In this document: positions 36,402 to 44,616 of the stretch, in pieces | How the letters are laid out: the number at the start of each line of letters is the position of its first letter | Position numbering within the stretch: position 1 is the stretch's first letter | Assembly: GCF_016406145.1 (NCBI RefSeq) | Contig: NZ_CP066306.1 | Span: 3,534,001-3,598,000, forward strand | Source of the DNA: Pseudomonas putida | GTDB taxonomy: Bacteria > Pseudomonadota > Gammaproteobacteria > Pseudomonadales > Pseudomonadaceae | Length of the DNA: 64,000 bases | Direction of reading: 5' to 3' | Position numbers and translations under genes: made by a program | Notes under the pieces: generated by a model | Told to the model about the DNA's origin: nothing | Seen by the model: the letters and a program-made list of their open reading frames with translations, nothing else | Databases searched by the model: none

Positions 36402-37232
36402 CTAGGTATCCTGCATGTTCTGCTGCAACCATTCCCTCGGGCTTGCGCCCACCTTGCGGCGAAAGGTGCGGGCCAGTGCAGATGGACTTTCGTAGCCGAC
36501 CTCATCGGCAATCAATGCGATCGGACGGCCTTCCCGCAGGCGTTTCTGCGTCAGGCTGATTCGCCAGTTCGCCAGGTAATCTGCAGGCGTGACTCCCACG
36601 GTCTCGCGAAAATGCGCAGCAAAGCTCGCGCGCGACATGCCTGAGCGATCAGCCAGCTCTGCCACGGACCATTTGCGCTGTGGCTCGTTGTGGATAACCA
36701 CCAACGCCCGGGACAGCTGAGCACTGGCCAACCCGGCCATCATCCCCGAGGCAATACTGCGGCTGGCGATGAGATGGCGAAATAGCTGAATCACCATGAG
36801 CTCGAACAGACGATTGAGGATTACATCTCGCCCACACTCGTCGCCGAAGGCTTCTTCGAACAGCCAGTCGAGGGTGCCATTGAGACCCTGCAGTTCGTGC
36901 AAGGGTTTGATGATGAATTCCGGCAACGCCAAGGTCAGTGGATTGTTGGCTCCGCCATCGAATTGCAAGGTGGCGCACACCAATTGCGCTTCATCTGCTT
37001 CGATCGCCTGCAACTGATGCTCCTGCGGACGCGCCGCCAGAATCAGACTGGGCTCGGTCAGTTCGATGAACTGACCGCGTTTGTCCCTGAAGGCCACGCG
37101 CCCCGAACGCAGCAGATGTGCGTGGCCGAAACTTTGCTGCCCATGAAAATGAGTCGCTCCACAAAACCCACCCTGGTGGAAGGTGGACGCATGCAGGTTG
37201 AAATGATTGAGCAGTGTTGATAGTCGGTCCAT
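36402..37232 (-). CDS. AraC family transcriptional regulator (cupin-type sensor)
   Basis: 276 residues from ATG 37232; the frame is open further upstream but MDRLSTLLNHF matches the family N-terminus. The first roughly 150 residues form a cupin-like sensor (HGQQSFGHAHLLRSGRVAF) and the last 100 hold two AraC helix-turn-helix motifs (SVAELADRSGMSRASFAAHF and IALIADEVGYESPSALARTF). It is divergent from the AhpD-like and glutaredoxin genes and probably regulates them in response to a small molecule or redox stress. Confidence 0.88.
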   Translation of the reverse strand: MDRLSTLLNHFNLHASTFHQGGFCGATHFHGQQSFGHAHLLRSGRVAFRDKRGQFIELTEPSLILAARPQEHQLQAIEADEAQLVCATLQFDGGANNPLTLALPEFIIKPLHELQGLNGTLDWLFEEAFGDECGRDVILNRLFELMVIQLFRHLIASRSIASGMMAGLASAQLSRALVVIHNEPQRKWSVAELADRSGMSRASFAAHFRETVGVTPADYLANWRISLTQKRLREGRPIALIADEVGYESPSALARTFRRKVGASPREWLQQNMQDT

Positions 37233-37361
37233 AGCGCGCCCAAGTTTAGACGATCTGTTGCATAGATTCGACGATCTGGATCCGAAAGGACAGTCCACTT
37301 CCCTAGTATTGATTCCAAGCTTGGTCGACAAGCTGCCTAATCAACCTACTGGAGAATTACC

Positions 37362-37880
37362 ATGACTCGTATCCCTGCTCTCTCGCTGGACCAAGCCCCT
37401 GTTGGCTCGCGCGCTGCCCTCGAAGGCATTCAAAAAGGTCTCGGCTTCATTCCCAACGCCTTCAAGACCTTGGCTAACTCACCGGCCGCACTCAATGGCT
37501 ATCTGGGCCTCGCCCAAGCCTTGGGTAAAAGCTCACTGAGCGCCGCCGAGCGTGAGGTCGTTGCGCTCGCCACTTCCCAGATCAACGGTTGCGACTATTG
37601 CCTGGCCGCACACGCCTTCTTTGGTGCCAAGGCGGGTTTGAGCGACGAGGCCATAAGCCAAGCTCGTAGCGGCACACTCAACGCTGTCGCTGCGCTGGCG
37701 CATCAAATCACCGAAAGCCGCGGCCAATTGAACGACGATCAAATCGCTGCCGCCCGCGAGGCTGGTCTTACCGATGGCAAGATCGTGGAGGTGGTGGCCC
37801 AGGTCACGTTGTTAACCCTGACCAACTACCTGAACAACATCGCCACTACCGATATCGACTTCCCGCCATCGGCACGCTAG
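37362..37880 (+). CDS. AhpD/carboxymuconolactone decarboxylase-like peroxidase
   Basis: 172 residues. EREVVALATSQINGCDYCLAAH (residues about 65-86) is the AhpD core with the CxxC pair and proton-relay His of alkylhydroperoxidases. Such proteins are alpha-helical oligomers that reduce peroxides with a thiol donor. It is followed after 13 bp by grxC, a plausible electron donor, so the two are likely co-transcribed and controlled by the divergent AraC protein. Confidence 0.88.
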   Translation: MTRIPALSLDQAPVGSRAALEGIQKGLGFIPNAFKTLANSPAALNGYLGLAQALGKSSLSAAEREVVALATSQINGCDYCLAAHAFFGAKAGLSDEAISQARSGTLNAVAALAHQITESRGQLNDDQIAAAREAGLTDGKIVEVVAQVTLLTLTNYLNNIATTDIDFPPSAR

Positions 37881-37893
37881 GAGGGTAACGGCC

Positions 37894-38148
37894 ATGAGCA
37901 AAGTGACTATCTACACCACCCAGCGCTGCCCTTACTGCGTGAACGCCAAGCGACTGCTGCAGAGCAAAGGCGTCACTCCTTACGAAATTAACGTTGAAGA
38001 GTCACCCCAGCACCTAGCGGAGATGATACAGCGAGCCCACCGCCGAACCGTCCCACAGATATTTGTTGGCAGCGTGCATGTCGGCGGCTTTGATGACTTG
38101 GCGAGTCTCGATCGCCAGGGCAGGCTCGAGGCATTGCTTCACGCTTGA
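37894..38148 (+). CDS. grxC: Glutaredoxin 3
   Basis: 84 residues with active site CPYC (VTIYTTQRCPYCVNAKRLL), the TVPQIFVG cis-Pro segment and VGGFDDL. It is a dithiol glutaredoxin that reduces disulfides using glutathione. Located 13 bp after the AhpD-like gene. A minus-strand frame that runs into this gene is discussed under the next entry. Confidence 0.93.
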   Translation: MSKVTIYTTQRCPYCVNAKRLLQSKGVTPYEINVEESPQHLAEMIQRAHRRTVPQIFVGSVHVGGFDDLASLDRQGRLEALLHA

Positions 38149-38875
38149 AGTGGCCGGTCCAGATCATGGTCAGTGAGCGCATTTCGATCCCCAGTACCTT
38201 TACCGGGCGCTCCTCGGACCTGGCCTCCCAACCGGTACTGTTGGAGAATACCCTCACCGGCCCAGGCCAGACGATGCCGCCCAGGTCTGTACCTGGCGCC
38301 AGCGTGCATCGACTCATCTTCCATTCGGAAAACTTGAAATGAGCACCGAACGGAAAATCGAACTCGATCTCACCAGGCTCACATTTCCATCCTGCCAGGT
38401 GATGGGCCGACACGGTCTCGACCGTCGCGAAACCATGGCCCTGCGCGAGTTCCAGGCGACGCACGGGCATGCCCATAATGTGGCCTGGCGTGCGGTCGAA
38501 GTCAGCCTGATCCAGGCTCTGCATGCCATAGGGCACGGGATCCCCGGACAGGTCGTTGAAAGGCTCCAAGTCTTGCAGGTGGACCCGCGTACCAGCTGGA
38601 AGCACCAGGTCACCGAGCACTTCCTTGTGTTCGAGGGTGGGATTGTGCGCACGCCAATCCCGCCAGAACCTGTTGGTGGACTCGATGTATGGCACACTGC
38701 CGGCTGCCAGCAACATCAGCAACAAGCCGAACCTCCAGCGCCGCGCCACAATGTAACGACGGCTTCGCGGAATTAGCAAGGCGATCAGGCCAGCGATGAA
38801 AAGCCAGAGAAAAACCTCGGAAAAAATGTAGATTATGTAGCCGAGCAACATGACCGGCATATCGACCGGAATCAT
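37988..38875 (-). pseudogene. Membrane protein gene truncated at its 3' end (reads into grxC antisense)
   Basis: Open frame of 295 codons. Its first 240 or so look real: two N-terminal membrane helices (VMLLGYIIYIFSEVFLWLFI, then RFGLLLMLLAAGSVPYI) and a soluble domain. From about position 38150 the frame continues only as the antisense of grxC (HFKREAMPRACPGD), ending at TAA 37988. The original 3' end is therefore missing and the tail is an accident of joining. Function not known; proteins of this layout often stand near T6SS or mobile segments. Confidence 0.55.
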
Positions 38876-38966
38876 GGACGTCCTTTTGGACCCTTATGTG
38901 AACGTCGCAGAATAGATCAGTTGGCAGTGATGCCCCAAGCCCGGTCATAGAAGGACATCCCACGGC

Positions 38967-39260
38967 ATGACGCCCGACGAAGCTTTACGATTTACCCGAA
39001 CCGTCGCTGGCCTTTCGATCACAACAGTGATCCTGGGCCCGATCCTAGCGCTCTACGTGCTGCAATCGCCAACCACTTCCCCTGTCAAGATCTCGGGCGT
39101 CCTTGCGTTCGCCGTCCTGGGGCTCACCAACCTGATTTCAATGATATTGAACGCGATTTACTGGTTTATCCGGCGGGAGCCAAAATGGCTCTCGGTAACG
39201 CTCTTGGTTCAAGCCGGTATGGCGGTTGCCACGGTAATTCCATTCTTCATAACCGGGTGA
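38967..39260 (+). CDS. Small three-span membrane protein
   Basis: 97 residues with three predicted transmembrane segments (FTRTVAGLSITTVILGPILA, VLAFAVLGLTNLISMILNAI and LSVTLLVQAGMAVATVIPFF). The loop between the second and third is positively charged (IRREPKW), fitting an inside position. Ribosome site is modest. Not recognised. Confidence 0.6.
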   Translation: MTPDEALRFTRTVAGLSITTVILGPILALYVLQSPTTSPVKISGVLAFAVLGLTNLISMILNAIYWFIRREPKWLSVTLLVQAGMAVATVIPFFITG

Positions 39261-39413
39261 TTTCTTCGGCTGAGCAATCTCAACACGGAGCGAGCCCGTA
39301 GCGCCGCACTGCCAAGGAGGCAATCTGTATGAGACCGGCAAGTTTCTGGAAGCAGGATGTTCACGACGGGGGCGTGGGCTAATTCCGAAATACCCGATCA
39401 TATTCGCTTTCAA

Positions 39414-39617
39414 TCAGGCAACGAGCGCATGGCGCCTTTGACGGAGCCATATAAGCACTGGCACGGTAGCATGCGACGTACTCACGGGGCACTTGGGCGC
39501 AGTACAAGCATTCTCGTTGCCAACGTGAAGCAACTTGACGCTGTCTTTGGGCGGCTTACCAGCGCAGTCTACCTGGTTAGCGCAGTTCAGCATCGCATTG
39601 GTTTGCAGGTATGCCAT
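39414..39617 (-). CDS. Short terminal ORF of the T6SS operon
   Basis: 67 residues from ATG 39617, with GAGAGG 7-8 nt in front and only 15 nt past the upstream gene's stop. Starts MAYLQTNAMLNCANQVDCAG; two Cys pairs are seen (NCANQVDC, CTAPKC). Not recognised. The spacing and ribosome site argue for a real, possibly truncated, gene. A plus-strand frame shares the region but lacks support. Confidence 0.4.
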   Translation of the reverse strand: MAYLQTNAMLNCANQVDCAGKPPKDSVKLLHVGNENACTAPKCPVSTSHATVPVLIWLRQRRHALVA

Positions 39618-39631
39618 CACGCTGCCTCTCT

Positions 39632-40783
39632 TCACCGAAACGAATGCCCTACGACCTCCAGCTCGCCACATGCATCTCCCTGAGGTACCAATCGAATGTC
39701 CACCCGACGATTTTCTGCGCGACCATTCACGGTGTCGTTGCTGCTGACCGGTTGACTGGCCGCGACACCTTGGACAGCAAAGCAACTGTCCGGGATATCG
39801 CCCATACGCTGCATCCAGTCGCGAACAGCGGAGGCGCGGGCACGAGAAAGATCGAGATTCTTGGCTGCATCGCCCCGCGCATCCGCATGCCCGGAGATAA
39901 CGATCAACCAGCCAGGCTGGGCCTTGATTCCAACCAGTGCATTGACCAGCAGCTTGGTTGAACCCGGCTTGAGTTCGTCACTGCCAGGATCGAACAGGTT
40001 CAAACTGTCGAGTTGGATTGGATCGGACGTAGGGGGTTCTTTGGCTTGCCTGGATGACCACTCTTGCCAACCTAACCACCCCAAGCATGCAATAGTGACC
40101 ATCAGCAGCAGTAACCACGGCAACACGACACGCTTCTGCGCCGGAGGCTCGACTACAAATGTGTAGGTCGAAGGGGCAGAAACGGCAGCAGCCATTTGAG
40201 GCGTGATGGATGGCTCAGCAATCGTCGCCCAGGATTGCAGAGGAAGCGGCATCGCCGCCACCCGGCCTCCTGGCATACGCTGCAGGAGGCTGACCAGTTG
40301 GTTTCGGAAGACCTGCAGCGCAACCAAAGGTGCATGGCCAAGGCGTTCCAAGCGGTGCTCCAGGCGGTTCAACTCGACAATCAGTTCGCTCAACCCCGCC
40401 GAACTCGACCTGCCCCACGCCACCATGCGAACCAAGGGATGCAACTGAGTAAACAGCCATGCAATGAGATCGATGCGAGCTGACGCCTGCACTGGCCATA
40501 AGCGCGGCCACTCATCGCTCAGTGTAGCGAGCAGCGCCACACCCTCGGTCAAGCCCGTCACACCCGTGCGGTAGCTACGCGCCAGTACGAACGCCACCGC
40601 CGTCTGCAGTTCAATCCCGTTCAGCTCGAAGAGTCGCAAAGACAACCCCTCAACTTTTGCCCAGTCCACATCGGGACAGGCGGGGTGCGTGAGCTTGGCC
40701 AGCTCACCGTGCAACACCTTGAACTCATCGAAGTTGCCTGGATCCCCACCCAGGCGAACACGCATCTCAAAAAGTGCCGTCAT
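39632..40783 (-). CDS. TssA-like/OmpA fusion, peptidoglycan-anchoring T6SS protein
   Basis: 383 residues from ATG 40783 (AGGGGG in front); an earlier ATG at 40804 overlaps tssE and has no ribosome site. The N-terminal 200 residues resemble the ImpA/TssA N-terminal domain (LTEGVALLATLSDEWPRLWP). A single membrane helix (VVLPWLLLLMVTIACLGWLG) follows, then an OmpA-like domain with SGHADARGDAAKNLDLSRARA and ENRRVDIRL. It is like VasL/TagL proteins, which fix the T6SS to the cell wall and help sheath assembly. Last large gene of the left-facing T6SS operon. Confidence 0.8.
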   Translation of the reverse strand: MTALFEMRVRLGGDPGNFDEFKVLHGELAKLTHPACPDVDWAKVEGLSLRLFELNGIELQTAVAFVLARSYRTGVTGLTEGVALLATLSDEWPRLWPVQASARIDLIAWLFTQLHPLVRMVAWGRSSSAGLSELIVELNRLEHRLERLGHAPLVALQVFRNQLVSLLQRMPGGRVAAMPLPLQSWATIAEPSITPQMAAAVSAPSTYTFVVEPPAQKRVVLPWLLLLMVTIACLGWLGWQEWSSRQAKEPPTSDPIQLDSLNLFDPGSDELKPGSTKLLVNALVGIKAQPGWLIVISGHADARGDAAKNLDLSRARASAVRDWMQRMGDIPDSCFAVQGVAASQPVSSNDTVNGRAENRRVDIRLVPQGDACGELEVVGHSFR

Positions 40784-40794
40784 CTGGCCCCCTG

Positions 40795-41241
40795 TCAGTT
40801 CCATTGCACGGGAAGGTAGCCTTCCTGCTTGAGGTGACGCACCACAACCCTGCCTTCGGCGCCGACTGTGGTCCCAAAGGACGCCCTGCCGCCGCCCTTG
40901 ATGACCACGTCAAGGGCATAGTCAAGATGGCCAGGGCGAGACTGAGGTATCAGCTGAACGCTCACCTGCGCCAGCCGGGGCTCATAGCGGCGCAAGGTGC
41001 GGGCGATGTCGTTCATCAAGCCATGTGCTGAAGCCGGTAGCCCTTGCAGCACTGTGCCCATGTCCGGCAAGCCATAGTCGGGCAGATGCGAGAGTGAACC
41101 TGCACGGCTGTTGAGAATGCGCTGAATGTTGTCCAGCACCGAGAGTGTCAGCTGGTCATCTTCATTCACCTGGTCCAGCGCTAGCTCACTGCGGAAGTTC
41201 TGCAACAGGATTTCGTAAAGAGAAGGACTGGTTTCAGGCAT
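40795..41241 (-). CDS. tssE: T6SS baseplate protein TssE (gp25-like)
   Basis: 148 residues, the GPW/gp25 fold with LYEILLQNFRSELAL and the C-terminal block FGTTVGAEGRVVVRHLK. TssE is part of the baseplate wedge with TssF and TssG and seeds sheath assembly. It starts 4 nt after the tssJ stop. Confidence 0.9.
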   Translation of the reverse strand: MPETSPSLYEILLQNFRSELALDQVNEDDQLTLSVLDNIQRILNSRAGSLSHLPDYGLPDMGTVLQGLPASAHGLMNDIARTLRRYEPRLAQVSVQLIPQSRPGHLDYALDVVIKGGGRASFGTTVGAEGRVVVRHLKQEGYLPVQWN

Positions 41242-41245
41242 GCAG

Positions 41246-41782
41246 TCAGCCCTCCACGCGCTGTCGGAGCGTCAACCGGTTATCACCCAGTTCGAGTACT
41301 CTGGCCTGATCCAGTTCGAGGTCGTCCCGCTGCAAGACAACGCGCCACGTATTTTCGATAACGTCTGGACTTCGGAACAGCGCAACCACCGCAACATACC
41401 GAGCGTCGCCTTGTAGAGGTGTACTCAGCTGCGCCGCCTCGCCGGGCTTTATCACCACCACGCGCTCATCGAGCAGATCATCGCGAAGCACTCGCTCACC
41501 TTGACTTACCATTTCGTCATAGGTGGCGTTCTCCAACGCCTTGCTGTCCTTCAACTGGTAGACCCGCACCAGCACCGGCACCGACAATCCGCTCATCTCT
41601 TCGACATCGGTATTTATCGCTGACCGGCCGTTGAGATCCAGATGCAGCGTCTTTACTTGCTTGTAGAAGATCGCTTGGGCAGTAGACGCCGTACCGTCTG
41701 CAACCTTTTGTGCAAGGCCACACCCACTCAGTACTGCAACAAGTGTCGATGCCGTGAAGCATTTAAAAACGGTACGCCACAT
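41246..41782 (-). CDS. tssJ: T6SS lipoprotein TssJ
   Basis: 178 residues. Lipoprotein signal MWRTVFKCFTASTLVAVLSGC (lipobox LSGC) followed by a mature domain with SVPVLVRVYQLKDSKALENA, typical of TssJ. It is anchored to the inner leaflet of the outer membrane and docks with the TssM periplasmic domain. It overlaps the 3' end of tssG by about 20 nt. Confidence 0.92.
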   Translation of the reverse strand: MWRTVFKCFTASTLVAVLSGCGLAQKVADGTASTAQAIFYKQVKTLHLDLNGRSAINTDVEEMSGLSVPVLVRVYQLKDSKALENATYDEMVSQGERVLRDDLLDERVVVIKPGEAAQLSTPLQGDARYVAVVALFRSPDVIENTWRVVLQRDDLELDQARVLELGDNRLTLRQRVEG

Positions 41783-42860
41783 GCTGTACCTCCTTCCTGC
41801 AAGGGTTCGGCTGCAGACCTTGATATCGGCCCAGGTTAATCGTGATCGTGTCGTCTTGAGCCGATGCGAGTACGCCCTCTGCCCGTTTCAACACAGCGGT
41901 CATGCCAAGCATCGACCGAGTGCGTCCTAGTACAGGAGCCGGCACCATCTCACGTGGAATTGAGAGCTGCAGCAGCGCTGTACAACGCCACCCCAGATAC
42001 ACTTCAAGCAACACGCGCAGATCGGCAATCAGCCGGCCACCAGGAAGCCACTCACGCGCCTCATTCTGGTCGTCGGTGCACAGCCGCAGGCGCAGTTGGC
42101 TGTTCGCGTCGTGCCCGACAGCGCCCAATGGCATGCCTTGGCCCAAGGTCACCGGATGCGCTGGCGCAAGGCTGGCGGGCTGCTCAAGCACAACGCTCTG
42201 CGGCCAATGCCCGGTCACGTGCGTATCCGTGTGCGGCGCCAGCAACTTCACCAGCGCACCAATCCCCTCCGCGTTACGCGTGGGTAGACGCATCACGCTG
42301 AGCAGGGCCAGGAAACGTGACATCGGTGTGGCGATACGCTCTGCCGTACCGGGAATCCCCAGCCCGATCAAACCCAACAAACACTGTGAAGTCGCATCAC
42401 GCCCGCCCGGCTCGAACGTTGCCGGGTAGGAGTACTTGCGCCAGATCCGGTAGAACTGGGTAAATAGCCGATGGTTGAAGATATCGAGGAAGTGCTCCAG
42501 CGCCTCATGGCCTTCGCGTCGCTGGGCGATATCATCCAGATAGCCCGTGGGCAATGGAGAGTCGACGCCATACAAACCCAGCAGCCGGGTTCGCACTGTC
42601 AGCGGTCGGTGTGGAGCAGACTCGTCGATTTCAATGGCCTTCAACTCGCCTGCTGGAAATCCCATTCCAGGGTCTGGCCGGAACCTGACCCGGTCATCAC
42701 TGGGATGTGCAGTGCTGCCCAGCGGTGGTTGTTCAGCCAGAACCTGTTCCAGCACTTGGCAGAAGCGGTAGACGTTAGCCGTCGATACCTGTTCAGCCAA
42801 CACATGCAGAATGCCCTCGGCCTTCAACCGGGAATACGCTGACTGTGATGTTCGCTCCAT
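41763..42860 (-). CDS. tssG: T6SS baseplate protein TssG
   Basis: 365 residues from ATG 42860, chosen for GGAGGTG 8 nt upstream; an in-frame ATG at 42908 is less likely. VRFRPDPGMGFPAGELKAIE, LGLYGVDSPLPTGYLDDIAQ, FLDIFNHRLFTQFYRIWRKY are the conserved TssG blocks. It forms the wedge core with TssF and TssE. Overlaps the tssF stop by about 37 nt. Confidence 0.93.
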   Translation of the reverse strand: MERTSQSAYSRLKAEGILHVLAEQVSTANVYRFCQVLEQVLAEQPPLGSTAHPSDDRVRFRPDPGMGFPAGELKAIEIDESAPHRPLTVRTRLLGLYGVDSPLPTGYLDDIAQRREGHEALEHFLDIFNHRLFTQFYRIWRKYSYPATFEPGGRDATSQCLLGLIGLGIPGTAERIATPMSRFLALLSVMRLPTRNAEGIGALVKLLAPHTDTHVTGHWPQSVVLEQPASLAPAHPVTLGQGMPLGAVGHDANSQLRLRLCTDDQNEAREWLPGGRLIADLRVLLEVYLGWRCTALLQLSIPREMVPAPVLGRTRSMLGMTAVLKRAEGVLASAQDDTITINLGRYQGLQPNPCRKEVQHVAYRF

Positions 42861-44593
42861 CGCAGGCACCTCCCCGTCGGCTGCAAAATCATCGTCAGTT
42901 GAGTGCACAAATGAATGTCCGCATACAGAGCGAAGAACCGGCTGAGCATTTCACCAAACAGGCAGATATCCCCCTCGCCTGAAAAGCCATTGCTATCGAC
43001 CGTCACTTCGATATCCACACCTCGCAGCAAGAAGCCTTTTTCGAAGCGCTGGATCAGGTGATGCTTGACGTCGACAATGGCCTCCAGACGGCGGCGGTTG
43101 GTTTCGCTACCCGTCCACTCGTACAAGGCCAACGTGCCACGCAGTACTTCTGCACTGTTGAGCATCGGTAGAAAATTCGACCCCAGGTGACTGAGTACTC
43201 GCCAGTGAAAACGGTCGCGATTGGGTGGGTAGCACGGTAATGTCGGCGCGGTCAGGTTGCGCACTCGCAAACCTGCCTGGGTGGACTGCGCCGCAGCATC
43301 GAGCAAGGTGCTGCGCAAGGCTTTGCGCGGCAGCTGGCCATTGGTGCCGGTCAGGCGCAACGACAGGCTTTTGCGATTGAGCAATACATCCTTGTCAAAG
43401 CCCTCCCCGCCAAGAATCAGCCAAGTATCATGAAGACCATTGGCGCCGCGTCTCAGGCGGGTATGAAAATAGCGCTCGGGGGCCTCATCGCGAAGCATCC
43501 CCCCTTTGTGACGAAAGCTGCTGAACGGCACGTAATCCTGACGAACGCTGTCTTTCGCTCCAGAAACCTTGTCTACCGAGTAGATCTCTGTATGACCGTC
43601 CTGCAAGCGCATCGGGCGAAGCAAGTATTCATTCTGCAACGGGTCCAAGATGAGTGGATCAGCCTCCAGTGCAAATAAGTTGATCACGGGGACCGCGTGC
43701 AAACGAATGTGCTCTTGCGTCGGCGTAAACGTATGCGACCACGTCTCACTGAGTACTACTTCAAGTTCGAACCAGGGCGCGTCCGCAGGCAGCACGAGCG
43801 ATTCCAGGCCGCAGAGCGTCACGAACATGAACTTCTCGCGGAACGTAAAGTACTCCAGCAACAACTGATAACCGCTGAAGGCGCTGTCGCCTTTTGGCCA
43901 AAGGCGATCATCGTCCGCAAACCCCTTTGGCTTGAATTGCCCCGCAAATGCCTTGCGCTGCGCCTCGCCTGGCAAGCGCACATGCAGCGCCTGCACATTC
44001 AATGTCAGCGCCTGGTGCAGCACACTGGCAAGCGCCGCGTCGCCATTCAGATACAAGGGGATATGCGCGAGGTCGAGTTGATCCCAGCTGGCCAGTGCTC
44101 CACGCGCGAAGCGTAGGCGTAGAACTGCACGCCCATCTGACTCATGGTCAAGTCGCACGGTTTCCAGATTGAGCGGTCGTAGCGTCAAATCCTGCGTGGT
44201 GGAGTAGCGGCAGCGGGTACGGTGCTGACCCACCGGTTGTGATAGCACCTGAAAGCCTCTTGCGACCGCCTCGCAGCCTTTCATCTGACTGACATCTGGC
44301 ATCAGTTCGACGATGGCCAGTGACGGGATGGTGCGCAAGTAGTGGGGCCACAGGAGACTCACCAGCCCCTCGGTCAGTTCTGGCAAGTCATCGTCCAATT
44401 TCTCACGCAGACGCCCCATCAGGAACGCAAAGCCTTCGAACAAACGCTCAACAAAGGGGTCTTCAGCGCCGGGCTTATCCAGGTTGAGCTGCGCCGCCCG
44501 ATCCGGGAAAGCTTGGGCAAACTCCTTGCCCGCTTCCCGCAGGTAGCGCATTTCAGCGTCGAAGTAACGCAGGGTTAGGTTGTCCGTAGTCAA
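42824..44593 (-). CDS. tssF: T6SS baseplate protein TssF
   Basis: 589 residues with a TTG start at 44593 preceded by AGGAA, giving MTTDNLTLRYFDAEMRYLRE, which fits the family. A GTG at 44626 is an alternative with no ribosome site. LPELTEGLVSLLWPHYLRTI and SLAIVELMPD are the typical N-terminal blocks, and the C-terminal region holds the FLPMLNSAEVLRGTLALYEW core. TssF is the largest wedge component. Confidence 0.92.
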   Translation of the reverse strand: MTTDNLTLRYFDAEMRYLREAGKEFAQAFPDRAAQLNLDKPGAEDPFVERLFEGFAFLMGRLREKLDDDLPELTEGLVSLLWPHYLRTIPSLAIVELMPDVSQMKGCEAVARGFQVLSQPVGQHRTRCRYSTTQDLTLRPLNLETVRLDHESDGRAVLRLRFARGALASWDQLDLAHIPLYLNGDAALASVLHQALTLNVQALHVRLPGEAQRKAFAGQFKPKGFADDDRLWPKGDSAFSGYQLLLEYFTFREKFMFVTLCGLESLVLPADAPWFELEVVLSETWSHTFTPTQEHIRLHAVPVINLFALEADPLILDPLQNEYLLRPMRLQDGHTEIYSVDKVSGAKDSVRQDYVPFSSFRHKGGMLRDEAPERYFHTRLRRGANGLHDTWLILGGEGFDKDVLLNRKSLSLRLTGTNGQLPRKALRSTLLDAAAQSTQAGLRVRNLTAPTLPCYPPNRDRFHWRVLSHLGSNFLPMLNSAEVLRGTLALYEWTGSETNRRRLEAIVDVKHHLIQRFEKGFLLRGVDIEVTVDSNGFSGEGDICLFGEMLSRFFALYADIHLCTQLTMILQPTGRCLRWSEHHSQRIPG

Positions 44594-44616
44594 AACAGAT
44601 TCCTGATCAAAGTGGA

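Noticed and set aside
39138..39413. 91-codon minus-strand frame over the three-span membrane protein
   Set aside because: Antisense of a frame with clear transmembrane pattern, and no ribosome site.
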